A stretch of 64,000 bases of DNA from Rhodotorula mucilaginosa (lineage: Eukaryota; Basidiomycota; Microbotryomycetes; Sporidiobolales; Sporidiobolaceae). A program made the translations under genes and the position numbers. A model generated the notes under the pieces. That model worked only from the letters and a program-made list of their open reading frames with translations. It did not search any database and was not told the origin of the DNA. Position 1 is the first letter of the stretch, and each line of letters begins with the position of its first letter. The stretch is taken from contig CP137869.1 in the NCBI GenBank assembly GCA_034406715.1, positions 1,054,001 to 1,118,000 on the forward strand. The letters run 5' to 3'. This document shows, piece by piece, positions 9,267-20,398 of this stretch.

Positions 9267-9619
9267 CTACGCTTGATGCAATTCGCTTGAAGCTTCTCGC
9301 AGCTGTGTATGTGTATGGTGCACCGGCGTGAGGCCGCTTACGAATCTGGGCATGAAACTTCCACGGAGTGGCAAAGGGACGACCGGATCAAGTTCCAAAG
9401 CGCTACACCGGAGCCAGCAGGTTATCGGACGCCAGAAGGCGGTGCTGAGCTGCGGGCATCGGCAATACATATTATTGCTCGACAGGATATGCAATGGTGA
9501 AAATTTTCGTCGCTCGTCGCGACGCGTTTCCATCTGGAAGCGAACAAGTCGCGACCTCTCTTCTGCAAGAAGCAGCTACGGGCACAGACACGCGCCAGAC
9601 GCTCGCAAGCAGGCCCAGG
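9267..9619. other. Gap between MYND B2 and MSH6
   Basis: It holds the 3' flank of B2 with the conserved element at its start, and presumably the MSH6 promoter. An in-frame upstream ATG for MSH6 lies at 9494, but the PIP box sits next to the ATG at 9620, so the later start is preferred. Confidence 0.4.
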
Positions 9620-12600
9620 ATGAGCTCTCAGAAGCCGGGCGGGACTCAAGCGACGCTCTTCAGCTTCTTTGGCAAGCAACCCTCCGCCGCGTCGTCTTCG
9701 TCGCCGGCTCAGCGCAACACGCCTCGCGCAGCGCCCAAGCCAGGATCGTCGACGAGCAAACAGGCCAGCAAGGCGAATGGGTCGAGCGCAAAGGCCCTCA
9801 CGACGAGCGAGGCGGATGTTTTGACCCTCCTCAGCAGCGATGGACCCGAAGTGGAGCTCGAACAAGCCAGCAGTACGGTGAGCCACACGGCGCCTGCCTG
9901 ACATTGCGCCCCTAAGCGCAGGTCATGCTCATCACGAAGCGGTCTCTGCTCGCAGGTCCCGGCTAAACGACCGGCAAAGGAGGCACCCGTCGCCTCGTCG
10001 TCCAAGAGCAAGCTGTCGTCCCAAGTCGAGCGCGACGTCAAGAGCGAGTCGGAAGAGGAAGACGAGGACGAGGAGCGCGTTGCGCGCAGAAAGAGGCCCT
10101 CGCTCGGGCGCGGCGTCAAAGGTTCTCGAAACCGGATTGTCGATTCTGAAGATGGTGAAGGTGCGTTTCTTTCTTGCCCTCCTCATTGACGGAGAGCCGA
10201 GCACGAGGCTGATCCGCCGCTGTGACGATAGAAGAAGAAGAGGATCCGTCGAGTCCAGTTCAGGCTCGCAAGGGCACTGCCGCCAAGCAACAAAACGGCA
10301 AGGGTGCAGCGCCGAACAAGGGCAAAAAGCCCAAGAAGGGCAAGAAGAAGGCCGGCGGCGACGACGACGACTTTGCCGCGAGTAGCTCTGCCGACGACCA
10401 GAGTGAGCACTACGCCCGACCCGTTTCGCCCCGCGACCAGCGGATCTTGCATGCTCACACCCGCTCTCTCTCTTGCAGGCGACGACTACTTTGACGACGA
10501 TTTGGACGAAGCGCTCGCTGCGATGTCGGACGTCTCGAACGACATGTCTGATGCGACGTCGTCCTCGTCTCTTGGGCCGAAGTCAAAGTCAAAGGGCAAG
10601 GGCAAAGCGAAAGCCTCGCCCGCGCTGCCAAAGCCCGCCGCAAAGCAGTCGAGTCTCGCCGGCTTTTCGGCTGGATCGGCGGCGGCGACGAGTCGCCCGA
10701 TGCTCAAGACGGCGAGCAGCGGCAGTGGCAACATCGGCAACATCAAGACGGCTGCAGAGACGGCGCGCGAGGTGAGTTCCCCATTCGCGGAGTCAGCCTT
10801 CTCAAGGAGCGAGACGGGCGCATTCCTGCGAGCTGTGGCCGGAGAAGGGCGGAGCGTGCATACTGAGGCAGTTCATATGACATGCAGAAAGCTAAGCAGG
10901 ACCGGCAGACCAACGAGAATGTCTTTAGCTTCCTCATCGATCCGAAAGACGTGGGTGCCCTTTATACTCACCCCGTCGAGGTGCTCGCGCGACTGACACG
11001 GTATGCCCGTCGGACAGGCCGACGGCGTCCGCCCTGGAGAACCCGGCTACGACCCGCGTACGCTGTACATTCCCAAGTCGGCGTGGGCGACGTTCACGCC
11101 GTTCGAGCGTCAATTCTGGGAGATCAAGCAGAACCATTACGACACGGTCCTCTTCTTCCAGAAGGGCAAGTTCTTCGAGCTCTACGAAGAAGATGCTGTA
11201 CGTCCTTCACAACACTCTCATCAGCAACAGGTGAACTGACAGCAAACACGACACCACTCGCAGGCGATCGGCCACCGCGACTTTGACCTCAAGCTCACGG
11301 ACCGCGTCAAGATGAAGATGGTCGGCGTTCCCGAGACGAGCTTTGACTATTGGGCGGCCAAGTTCCTCGCCAGGGGTTACAAAGTCGGCCGAGTCGACCA
11401 GTGCGAGACTGCGCTCGGGGCCGAGATCCGCAACAAGGACGACAAGAAGGCCGGCAAGGGCAAAGGGTCGGCGAAGCAGTCGAATGGGAAGGAAATTGTT
11501 CGCCGCGAGCTCAAGAGTGTGCTGACGGGCGGGACGATCGTTGATGGCTCGATGCTCACGGACGACATGTCGAACCACTGTGTTGCGATCAAGGTACGTT
11601 GCTTCTCAGCTCGAGGCAACTCAAGATGCGTGTCTCAATAGTCGTGACGCTCTTTACAGGAGGACACGCCGACGCCGACGTCTCCGCCTTCGTTCGGAGT
11701 CTGCGTTCTCGATGCCTCGACGGCCGAGTTCTCGCTCTCCTTCTTCGTCGACGACGCCTCGCGCACCGAGCTCGAAACCCTTGTCCGTCAGCTCAAGCCA
11801 AAGGAGCTCATTCATCAGAAGGGCAACTTGTCGGTCTCGACTCTGCGACTGCTCCGCAACTGCGTCGGGATCGACTGCCAGTGGACGGCACTCAAAGAGG
11901 GCAAGGAGTTCCTACGCGCGGAGGACGCCAAGGACGAGGTGATCAAGCTTTTCAAGGAGAACAAGGGTGACGGTGAAGAGGAGGAGATGGCCGTCGACCG
12001 CGAGGAGGAAGAGGGCGCTGAAGACGGGCTGTTGCCGGACAACATCCGGCTCATGCTCGACAAGCCGGTCGCGATGAGCGCTCTCGGCGGCATGGTCTGG
12101 TACGTCCCCGAGATTTCGTTCAACCGGTCCGACTTCTCGTAATGACAGCTCGCGCGCCGCAGGTACTTGCGCCAGCTCAACCTGGATTCCGACCTCGTCA
12201 CCGCGCGCAACTTCAACATTTACGACCCGCTCAGCCGCGGCAACGGTACCCTGGTTCTCGACGGGCAGACGCTCGCGCACATCGAAGTGTTGCAAAACTC
12301 GCAGGGCGGGACCGAGGGAACTCTGCTGCAGCTTCTCAGTCGCTGTGTGACCCCGTTCGGAAAGCGCCTGTTCAAGGTCTGGCTCTGCGCGCCCTTGCGC
12401 GATGTCGCCGCGATCAACGACCGGTGAGCCTCCCAGGGTCCTCGCGGGATCGAAACGTTGACAGGCTGAAGGACGCTTTCTGACGTGGGGCTTGTTCGAA
12501 CGACAGTCTCGACGCCGTCGACGACTTGCTCGCCAACTCGCAATTCGCCGTCACGTTCGACAACATGGCAAAGAAGCTCCCCGATCTGGAGCGCATGCTC

Positions 12601-15003
12601 AGTCGCATCCACGGCAAAACGATCAAGAAGGCCGACTTCTGCACCGTCATCGCCGTACGTGCTTCACGTCTCGTCTTCAGGAGCATGGTCGTCTAGAGTA
12701 GAGCTGACGCGTCCCAGCAGTCGTTCGAGAGTCTGATGGAGGGCCTCAAGAGCCTTGCGGAACTGTGCAGCGACTTCAAGTCGCAGGGCATCCCAAACCT
12801 GCTCGAATCGACTCCAGACCTCACCGAGTTGCTGCATGAGATCCAAGAGCTTTACGACAGCGATGGTGCGTACGATCCGCTCCTACCAACACCCTCCGAT
12901 GACTGACTTCGGTTCGGTTACAGAGCTCTTGCCCGTTGACGGAAAGGACGAGGAATACGATGTGAGGCGTCTCTCGACGGCAACTTGCTCATCAAAGGTC
13001 TGACGATTTTTACCTCCGCAGCACGCCAAGCAAGTCTGTGACGAGGCGGAAGAGGCCCTCGAAGAGGTTCGTCGCGACGCCAAGAAGATGCTCAAGTGCA
13101 AGGACGTCGTCTTCCGCGACATTGGGACGAAAGACATCTTCCAGGTGCGCAAGCTGTCGAGTGGTAAAGAGCGCCGGAACGTACACTGACGGCAAATTGC
13201 GCCATCCGCCAGCTCGAGGTACCGAAAGACGCAAAGGTTCCCAGCAACTGGACTAAAATGTCTGGCACGCAGAAGCTCTCGCGTTACTACACGCCGGAGA
13301 CGACGCGCATGATTGCCGACCTCAAGGAGGCTCGCGAACGGAAGCAAATGGTGATCAATGACTTCCAGTACAAGGTACGTCCGCCCAGTTCTTTCGTTAG
13401 CGGAGAATTCTGTGCTGAAGCGGCTGGTTCCCTCGCAGCTCTACGGCGAATTCGACAAGCACTACTCGACGTGGATGGCCGTCATCAAGGCCGTCGCTCA
13501 GCTCGACTGTCTCTTGAGTCTCTCCAAGAGCTCGGCAGCTCTCGGCGAGCCGTGCGTTCGGCCGGAGATTGTTGAAGCCGAGACAGCGTTCGCCGACTTT
13601 GAAGAGCTGAGGCACCCGTGCATCTTCAGGTGAGTCCGTCCGTGCCGGCCGTGTGAGTATCGTTGCGCCTTGGTTTTGCTGACGCACACGCTTTTGCTGC
13701 AGCGCCGAGACGGACTTTATCCCGAACGACGTCGCCATCGGCGGCGAAGCCAAGAACCTGACGCTTCTGACCGGACCCAATGTAAGGCGAGACAGCGAGG
13801 ACCAAGAAAAGGAGAGCACGACTGACTTGTCGCTGTGCATGCAGATGGCGGGCAAGAGTACTCTCCTCCGCATGACTTGCACGGCGGTCATCATGGCGCA
13901 GCGTAAGCCGACCTTTCGTCCTGATCGCAGGCACATGCTCACCTGACCCGTGTACGAATCTACAGTCGGCTGCTACGTCCCGGCTGCGAAAGCCCGTATC
14001 TCCCCTATCGATGCCATCTATTCGCGCATGGGAGCAAACGATTTCATCTTTGCCAACGCTTCCACGTTCAAGGTCGAGATGGACGACTGCAACAAGATCC
14101 TGCAAAAGGTGAGCTTGGCGCTGCGCAACTCGTAACGGACATCGAGTCTGACTCTTGCTTTGCACAGTCGACGCCGCGCTCGCTGGTCATTCTCGACGAG
14201 TTGGGCCGCGGTACTTCGACCTACGACGGCATGGCCATCGCTTACGCAGTCCTGCATCGCCTCGCTACTCACACCGGCTGCATCGGCTTCTTTGCGACGC
14301 ACTTTACCTCGCTGACCGAGGACTATGCGGTGAGCTGACCTTTTACCTTGCCGCAATCCGTTTTGCAAGATTACTGACTCTCGGTTCCTGTCTGTAGTAT
14401 CACCCCGAGTAAGACTCGTCGGCTTTCCGGCCGAAGCACGGTTTGTCATCAGTCGCTCACGCTCTCTCAAAACAGGATCCGCTTGGCTAGCATGCAAACC
14501 AGCGTCAACGACGAGACGCGCGAAGTGGTCTTCCTTTACAAGCTCGTGAGTGGCGCGATCACGCTCGCTTACAAGGGTCGACTGCTGACACGCATCGCTC
14601 CCATAGGTCGACGGATCTGCGCCGAAATCCTACGGCCCGCACGTGGCCTCGATGGCGGGTCTCTCCGAGTACGCCGTCCATTCATCGGCCGCTTGCCCAA
14701 GCATCGCTGACGACTTTTCCTCCCATTCTCCTCTTCAGAGCCATCGTCGAGCGTGCCATCGGTATCTCGAAGCAGTTTGAAGAGTCCTCGCGCGCTCGCG
14801 AGCTCGCGATGAGGGCCAACGAGACGCTGCCTCTGACTGCGCAAGCCGATGCGGCGTTCCTCCTCAAGCTCGCCAGGCTCAAGCTCGCGGGCGGCGAGTA
14901 CAGCGGCGACAAGGCGCAGCTCCTTCGCACGCTGCGGACCATGCGCGCCGGGTTCTCCAACCTGCATGAGCTTCAGCCGCAGGCGGTCGTGGCAGAAGCC
15001 TGA
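9620..15003 (+). CDS. MSH6: DNA mismatch repair protein MSH6
   Basis: MSH6 pairs with MSH2 (MutS-alpha) to find base mismatches and small loops in nuclear DNA. The model has 23 exons and 1285 aa. Residues 10-17 (QATLFSFF) form a PIP box for PCNA binding, usual at the MSH6 N terminus. A long acidic/Ser/Lys linker follows. The mismatch-reading F-x-E is at F382-E384 in GKFFELYEE. The ATPase domain has Walker A TGPNMAGKST (about 1026-1035), 'STFKVEMDD', Walker B VILDELGRGTS and FFATHF. Exon 20 (14398-14408) is only 11 nt and encodes the YHPE joint. MSH2 and MSH3 are excluded by the PIP box plus the MSH6-type 'MAQLGCYVPA' context. It converges with the RAD51C-like gene, 108 bp stop to stop. Confidence 0.95.
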
Positions 15004-15111
15004 AATCACCGCTCGCAACGGTATCGCCGTGCTTCCAGTTCGTCGCTTTTATCTCGCAGCTTTCCTCCCCCATTGTTGTAGCACCCCGTCGTCGCATGTT
15101 GCATAGGTTTG

Positions 15112-16396
15112 TCATACTTCGTTTCCGAGACCGTTCTCGCAGTGCAAGTTGGCGTCTACGCTCGGATAGTCGCAAGGACCCAGCAGCTGCAGATTGTCCC
15201 GCGTCAGTCGGAAGTCACAACACGCACACGAGCCCGGGACTCGACGTACATCCATTGTGAACTCTGCGTCGGTCGCTTGAGTAGGCGCAGGGGCGGAAAG
15301 CAAACGGGCGAGACTGTCCCAATTGATGTCAGTCGACGCTACAGCGGGATGTGATCCATCCTCGGCAGGACTCACCGCTCGCCATCCTGGTCGTAGTACA
15401 GGAGCACGCGGCTCGCGCCCGTGTCGGCAGGGAGCCATCTCTCGCTGATCTGCGGCACCAGGAGAGCCTCTGCGTCTCGGGACCAACTCGTCGGGCGGTG
15501 ATCGAGTCCATAGAGCCTCAGCGACATTTGCGTCGTGGCGATGACCTGTGATGCAGGTCAAGACCTCGTTCAGAATCGCTCGCGGGAAAAGAAGGTACGG
15601 AGTCGCTCACCGAGACGCGCCCGCCCGCACAGACATTGTAGAGTGTCGAGCGGATAGTGTCGGTCATCAATGTCCGGGTGGAAGAGTCGAGTGTCGGTCG
15701 AATGTGCGATGAAAGCGAGTCGATCACGACCAGGTTGATCTGGCAAATTCAGAGAATTCAGTTCGAGTCCGTCAGGCGTTGACCCGGCGGTTCTCACCTT
15801 GGGATGCTCGACGAGGTAGTCTTCAAGGGTCATGAAGAATGCCTGCATGAGCCAATGCGAGTCGATGCGCCGGTAGCGGATCCCTTCCAGGACCTCTTGC
15901 ACAATCTCGGGGTCGTCTGGCGGAGTTTACAAGTCAGTCAACGCATCCCACAGGCGTAAAATGGTGCACTTCTCACCACCATTGTGTGCGACCTGCGTCT
16001 CGACAGTTTGCTTGATCAGAGCGAGGCTGAGGGAGCCTTCGGCATCTGCGTGAAAGAGATTCAGTAGCGATTCAGAGGTGGAAGGGTTCGCTTGCAGGGC
16101 GGGCGCTCACCGACGACGAGGACTTCTCCGGCGTCCACTCGGAATCGTTCGGCAATGGCGAATGCCATGGCGGTCCGCGTCTTGCCGATTCCTGGCGGAC
16201 CGAGCAATTCGAGGATTTCGCCTTCGCCGAGTCCGCTCTCCGGTTCGCCCGAACTACCGGTGCTGGCTTGGGACCTCGCAGCGGCATATTTGGGCGTCAA
16301 GAGTCGGTCTAGTGCTGGGCAGGCAGAGCTGAAGCGGTGCGGAGGTCGTGCAGAGAGCAGCAGCGATGAAGCTGTTTGCGACGGCGGCAGCAGCAT
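15112..16396 (-). CDS. RAD51C: RAD51 paralogue, RAD51C-like
   Basis: RecA-family ATPase of homologous recombination; RAD51 paralogues help load Rad51 on single-stranded DNA. Six exons (16396-16111, 16045-15977, 15916-15798, 15739-15611, 15545-15376, 15313-15112) give 324 aa. Walker A is GPPGIGKT (66-73). Walker B is LVVID with D165, in the context 'LVEHPKINLVVIDSLSSHIRP', which resembles RAD51C more than Rad51 or XRCC3. It is followed by 'RVSVIATTQM', the usual strand and Gln-Met pair. There is no N-terminal helix-hairpin-helix of normal Rad51 size before 'CPALDRLL'. It could instead be a RAD51B/D-type or Rec2-like paralogue; a family tree would settle that. Confidence 0.75.
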
Positions 16397-16628
16397 CCTG
16401 CACCCCGAGGGAACGCTGACGCTACGTAGCGAGCACTATCCTCGACCCGGGAAGCAAATCCATACAGCCCGCTGGACGTGGCGGGAGCAGTGGTGTCCAA
16501 AAGAGGCGTGTCGGTTCGTTCAACCTGTGGCGCCTCTCACAAGTTGGAGATTTTCTCCTCGGACTGGTATGAGGCGGAGATCTTTCTATGTGGGAACGGT
16601 CCACCAAGAGTGCGGGGACGAAGGGTTT

Positions 16629-19058
16629 TCATAACGGCAGAATCTGAACAGCATCTCCGTCTCGCAATCCCCACCAGGAAACCTCCTTATTCTCCTCCGT
16701 CGGCGGGATCTCGACTTGCACTCTTTCCTCCGAGCCTTCGGCAGGGCTCAGACTCGCCACGAGTCGGAACTTGGTCTTCGGGATCGGCGTCGCGAGGAGT
16801 CGAGAGATCTGTGTCCGAAAGATAGCTGTCCGGAGTGTCGGCAAGACGGAGAGTTCGAGTGGCGCAGTCAACGTCGTTCTGTTCCCCACGAGTTCAGGCG
16901 CGGGTACAATGTCGAGACCTGTAGAAGGGGAATACTGTCAGTTGCTGGACTTGGGAGTCATACGCCATCTCGATGCTTACGCAGTAAGCGTGACTTGATG
17001 GTTCGAGGTGGCGCCGCCGCAGACTTGCGATCCGCGGATGAGTCGGTAGTCGGCGCGAGGTCAGGATGTTCTGCACGTAAAGTTGTCAGCGACTGACTTC
17101 CAGTGGCTTAGGATAGGACACGGGCTGACCTTCGCCAAGCTTTGCCACCCTCGCCTTTGCCCACGGAGACAGCGCGACCGCGGGATCGGCACCGCTATTG
17201 ACGCGTTCGAGCCAAAAGCGCTCGGCATCCGCGCGCTCCGAACGATGGACGGGCGTGCCTTCGAGTTCAGTGAGGAACGATAGTCGAGCAATGACGAGCA
17301 GGCGGTTGTCGGCTTCACGCCGTGACGGTAGCGATGCGTCCTGACCGCGTCCGGCATCTGCGCCTTCAGCATTGACTTTGTCGACCTCAGAGTTGCTGTC
17401 AACTGCGGTGCCGATATCCAGAATGGAATTGCCGGCGATGCGAAGGCTTGTCAAAGCCGGAAAGACCTCCGCGGCGACTCTGCCGAGTTCGTCGAGCGAC
17501 TTTGTCCAGGACACGAGACGATTGCCGGTCAGGGAGAGATGTGTGAGCTGCTGTAGTCTCGGCAGGTCGGCTCCTCCGCTTGAGACGGCTTCTCCATCTC
17601 CAATGTCGAGTGCAAGCGAGGCGAAGTGATTATCGCTCAGGACGAGTTCTCGCAGGCTGTTGAGGCAAACATAAGTACAAACCACACTCGGAGGGAAGGG
17701 GAGTCGGCCACGGGACACCTACCTTGGCAAATTGGACAACTCCTCGATCAGGTCTTCCCAATCGTCGAGCTCATTCGCTTCGAGGTTCAAGCGCTCTAGC
17801 CGCGGCAAGATGGTCTCCCGTTGACGTCGCCGCGGGGTACCGGCTGCGCCACCGACTGCACCGGATAAGCGGCGCAGGCGATTATAGCCGAATTGTAGGT
17901 CGATCAAACTCGGCAGCGACGGCGCAAAGTGCCGGATCTGCGGTCACACGTTGGCGTGGTCAGTATAATCTGAGTGGAATCTCCGCACACACGCTCTGAC
18001 TGACCTCGGACCAGGACATCAGCGTGTCGTTCAGTTGCAGGGTCGTCAGGCGCTCGAAACCTGACAAGGCAGTCGGCTGCTCGATTCGGCGGAAGCGGTT
18101 TGCACTGATGAACAGTGGTAGTAAGCTCAGGTTGAGCACGGCCACGCAGCAATGCCGAAGATCCAGTGGACCTACTTGAGAGATAGACGCGTGAGCCGGG
18201 GCAGAACAGCCGCGATGGTCGACGCTTCCTGCAAAGTTGGGAGCATCGCATAGCTCATGTTGAGGCCTTCCAGACCTGGTAGAGCAAATGCACGTATAGT
18301 CAGCGACTCTGCGTGAATCACTGCGGTCGAGGCGCGCAACGAGGAAGCTAAACGCAGATCCGTACTTTTCAACTGCGCGCCAAAGTCTTCAAGCTCGCGC
18401 TCTGCGGCCGCATCCGCTTGCGCTTGTCGGATCGAGAGAGCTGCGCTGATATTCTCCCATTCGAGGCCGACTTCGCGCAAGCGACCGAGCTGTTTGAAGC
18501 GATCCGTGACCCGGTTGTTCAAGACGACCTCGACGTCGAAATTGCTCGCAGTCGCGAACCGCTGCACGCTCGAGCCGCCGAGACTGCTCGATGTGGTCGT
18601 AGCCTCCTCCGGGAGGCTTTCCGAGCGGGGAACAGCAGGAGAGAACTCCTCTCCGAGATATTTCTGAGAGACCGCGACGATGAAAGTCTTGCCGACGACG
18701 TCTAGACCCTTTGAATCGGTTCGGAGAAAGCTTCCGGCGCCTTCCACTCTACATCCGACGAGGGGAGAGCATGTCAGCTGTTGTCTACTCGCTTCAAGGG
18801 CTCAAGAGGTCCAACGGAGTCTCACCGAGTTTGAAAGTACCGCTGTCCCGTCTTTTTGTACACTCCGCTGTGCTTGCCGCGGCTCGGGTCGTCCCATTCG
18901 ATTCCGTACCAGTCGCCCTTGGCTGGCGGGACGGGTCCGTGGTACAGGATCGTACCAAGCTGAGTAAGTGGGGTAGAGGCGGTGCTCCCTTCCGACGTAG
19001 CATGCACAGGCAGCGGCGGGCGATAGCAGACACGCTGGTGCATAGCCTGATGCATCAT
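16629..19058 (-). CDS. TBCE: Tubulin-folding cofactor E (CAP-Gly, LRR, UBL)
   Basis: Cofactor E (Pac2 in yeast) binds alpha-tubulin and helps form the alpha/beta dimer. The order of parts is diagnostic: an N-terminal CAP-Gly domain (GTILYHGPVPPAKGDWYGIEW, then GKHSGVY), a leucine-rich-repeat middle (LPGLEGLNMSYAMLPTL, LTTLQLNDTLMSW, LPRLERLNLEANELDDW, LRELVLSDNHFASLAL), and a ubiquitin-like end (FRLVASLSPAEGSEERVQVE to DGDAVQILPL). It is split by several short introns, for example one ending just before 17640 and one at 17060-16925. The start is placed at the Met before HQAMHQRVCYRP, near the CAP-Gly; an in-frame ATG at 19142 would add 28 residues. Ser-rich linkers after CAP-Gly are typical of fungi. 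Confidence 0.9.
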
Positions 19059-20398
19059 CGGGTCGGTAACCTGTGCCCAGGGAGCCCAGCAGAAAGTCCG
19101 GACGCTTGAGAAGTGAAGGAAAGAGCGCTGCTCAGTGCTCATCGCACCGCCCGGGTATGGGCCGCCGAAATTGTCAGCGTCTTTCCTGCTTTCCTTTCTT
19201 TCCTGCTTTACCAGAAAATGTAGCTAGAGAGGCTTTCAGGGCTTCATACAGAGTCTATGGACCTGTCACTGCTCTTCAGCTATGTCTGCGAGTTCCTACG
19301 GGCGCGGTAGACGCCCTGCTGCAAGACCGCCGATGTCGCCTCTCCACAGCCTCACTACCATCTCCCCGAGCCATTCGCTCCCGACCTACTGAAGTGCTCA
19401 AGCCGGCTACAAAGGTCGTTGTATGGTTGATAGCAAGCTGCGATTCGCTTTAAAGCTTCAACAAAGGGGTCACCATGTTATGTTGATCGCGATCTCGACC
19501 TCGCTGCAGCCTCCGCGTTACCCTCCTCGTCTGCCCGCTGCAGTCAAGGCTTTATCATCTCGTCATGCACAGCGCCGTACCATCCCACGACAGCCGCGAC
19601 CGTGTTCAGGAAGCAATTCGGATATGTATCCGCCGCAGGGAAGCTAAGGACCGCATCTGCAAGTCGACGGTCGACGGCTTGCGCAGCGATTGGTGCGTGG
19701 GCTCGAAGGAAGGGAGGCCAGGCGTGTCGAGTCAGCATTTGCAGCAGTAAGGGGCGGATATGTTCTAGTCGCAGCGGCGGAGGCGGCCCGAGGGGGACGA
19801 TGAGAGGTCGGAGAAGTCAAGTAGCGTCATGAGAATCAAGATCAGTGGGAGGAGGGGCCATATGGGTTTTACAAGCTTCGTAGCCTGTAAGAGCGCCGCT
19901 CGAGCTTCCATAATGGTTGTGGTGGGCGTGCGGGCAGGATCGATGGAGGAGACCTGCTTGGCGAACGCGATGGTGTCGGCACTTCGGCACGGCCTCCTGA
20001 AGGGTGGAGAGCAGCGTAGAGCATCGCATGGGTTCAAGGAGGCGTCTCATGCCCAGCAGCAGTTTCCCTGGGGGCTATATGAGCCAAACGAGATGAGAGG
20101 GTAAAGGAAAGAAGGAAAGTAAAGCAGCTTTTCACGGTGACAACACCGGCGTGCCATACCCGGGGGGAGAGCGGATTGATGCAGCTGCTCAGTTTTCATG
20201 GCCGTAGTCCCTGTGAGACGAGATGCATGATAGCGAAGAAGTAAAGCACGGAGAGATGGAATGGGGCGGCGGTTTCGTTGCAGGTGCGGATCGGAAAAAG
20301 GCAGAATGATTACAACAGATTGAGGTTGGAAGCTGCATCCGATTTATGCGGAGGAGGGTGTCTATTAGTCTGCGTGCTATCTAAGTATGTGGGTATCG
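19059..20398. other. Long gap with one weak small ORF
   Basis: This 1.3-kb stretch lies between the TBCE start and the glycosyltransferase stop, both on the minus strand, so it holds a 3' UTR and the TBCE promoter. The only coding hint is a 48-codon minus-strand frame at 19911-19765. No RNA gene or repeat was seen. Confidence 0.4.
19765..19911 (-). CDS. Possible small membrane protein (weak)
   Basis: A 48-aa frame beginning MEARAALLQATKLVKPIW has one strongly hydrophobic segment (PLLPLILILMTLLDF) followed by a basic end (GRLRR). This is the layout of a tiny single-span or tail-anchored protein. There is no known relative and no splice partner, and it sits where a promoter or UTR is expected. 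It may be chance. Confidence 0.2.
   Translation of the reverse strand: MEARAALLQATKLVKPIWPLLPLILILMTLLDFSDLSSSPSGRLRRCD

Larger units (their letters stand above)
6340..9291. repeat. Segmental duplication, copy 2 (A2-stub-B2)
   Basis: This is the second copy of the A/BRCT/B block. It is shorter than copy 1 mainly because the body of the BRCT gene has gone: from the A stop to the BRCT start is 1403 bp in copy 1 but 319 bp here. Both MYND genes remain open. Confidence 0.7.

Noticed and set aside
19423-19750. Plus-strand small frames between TBCE and the glycosyltransferase
   Set aside because: Pro/Arg/Ser-rich with no motif; more likely antisense noise in a promoter region.
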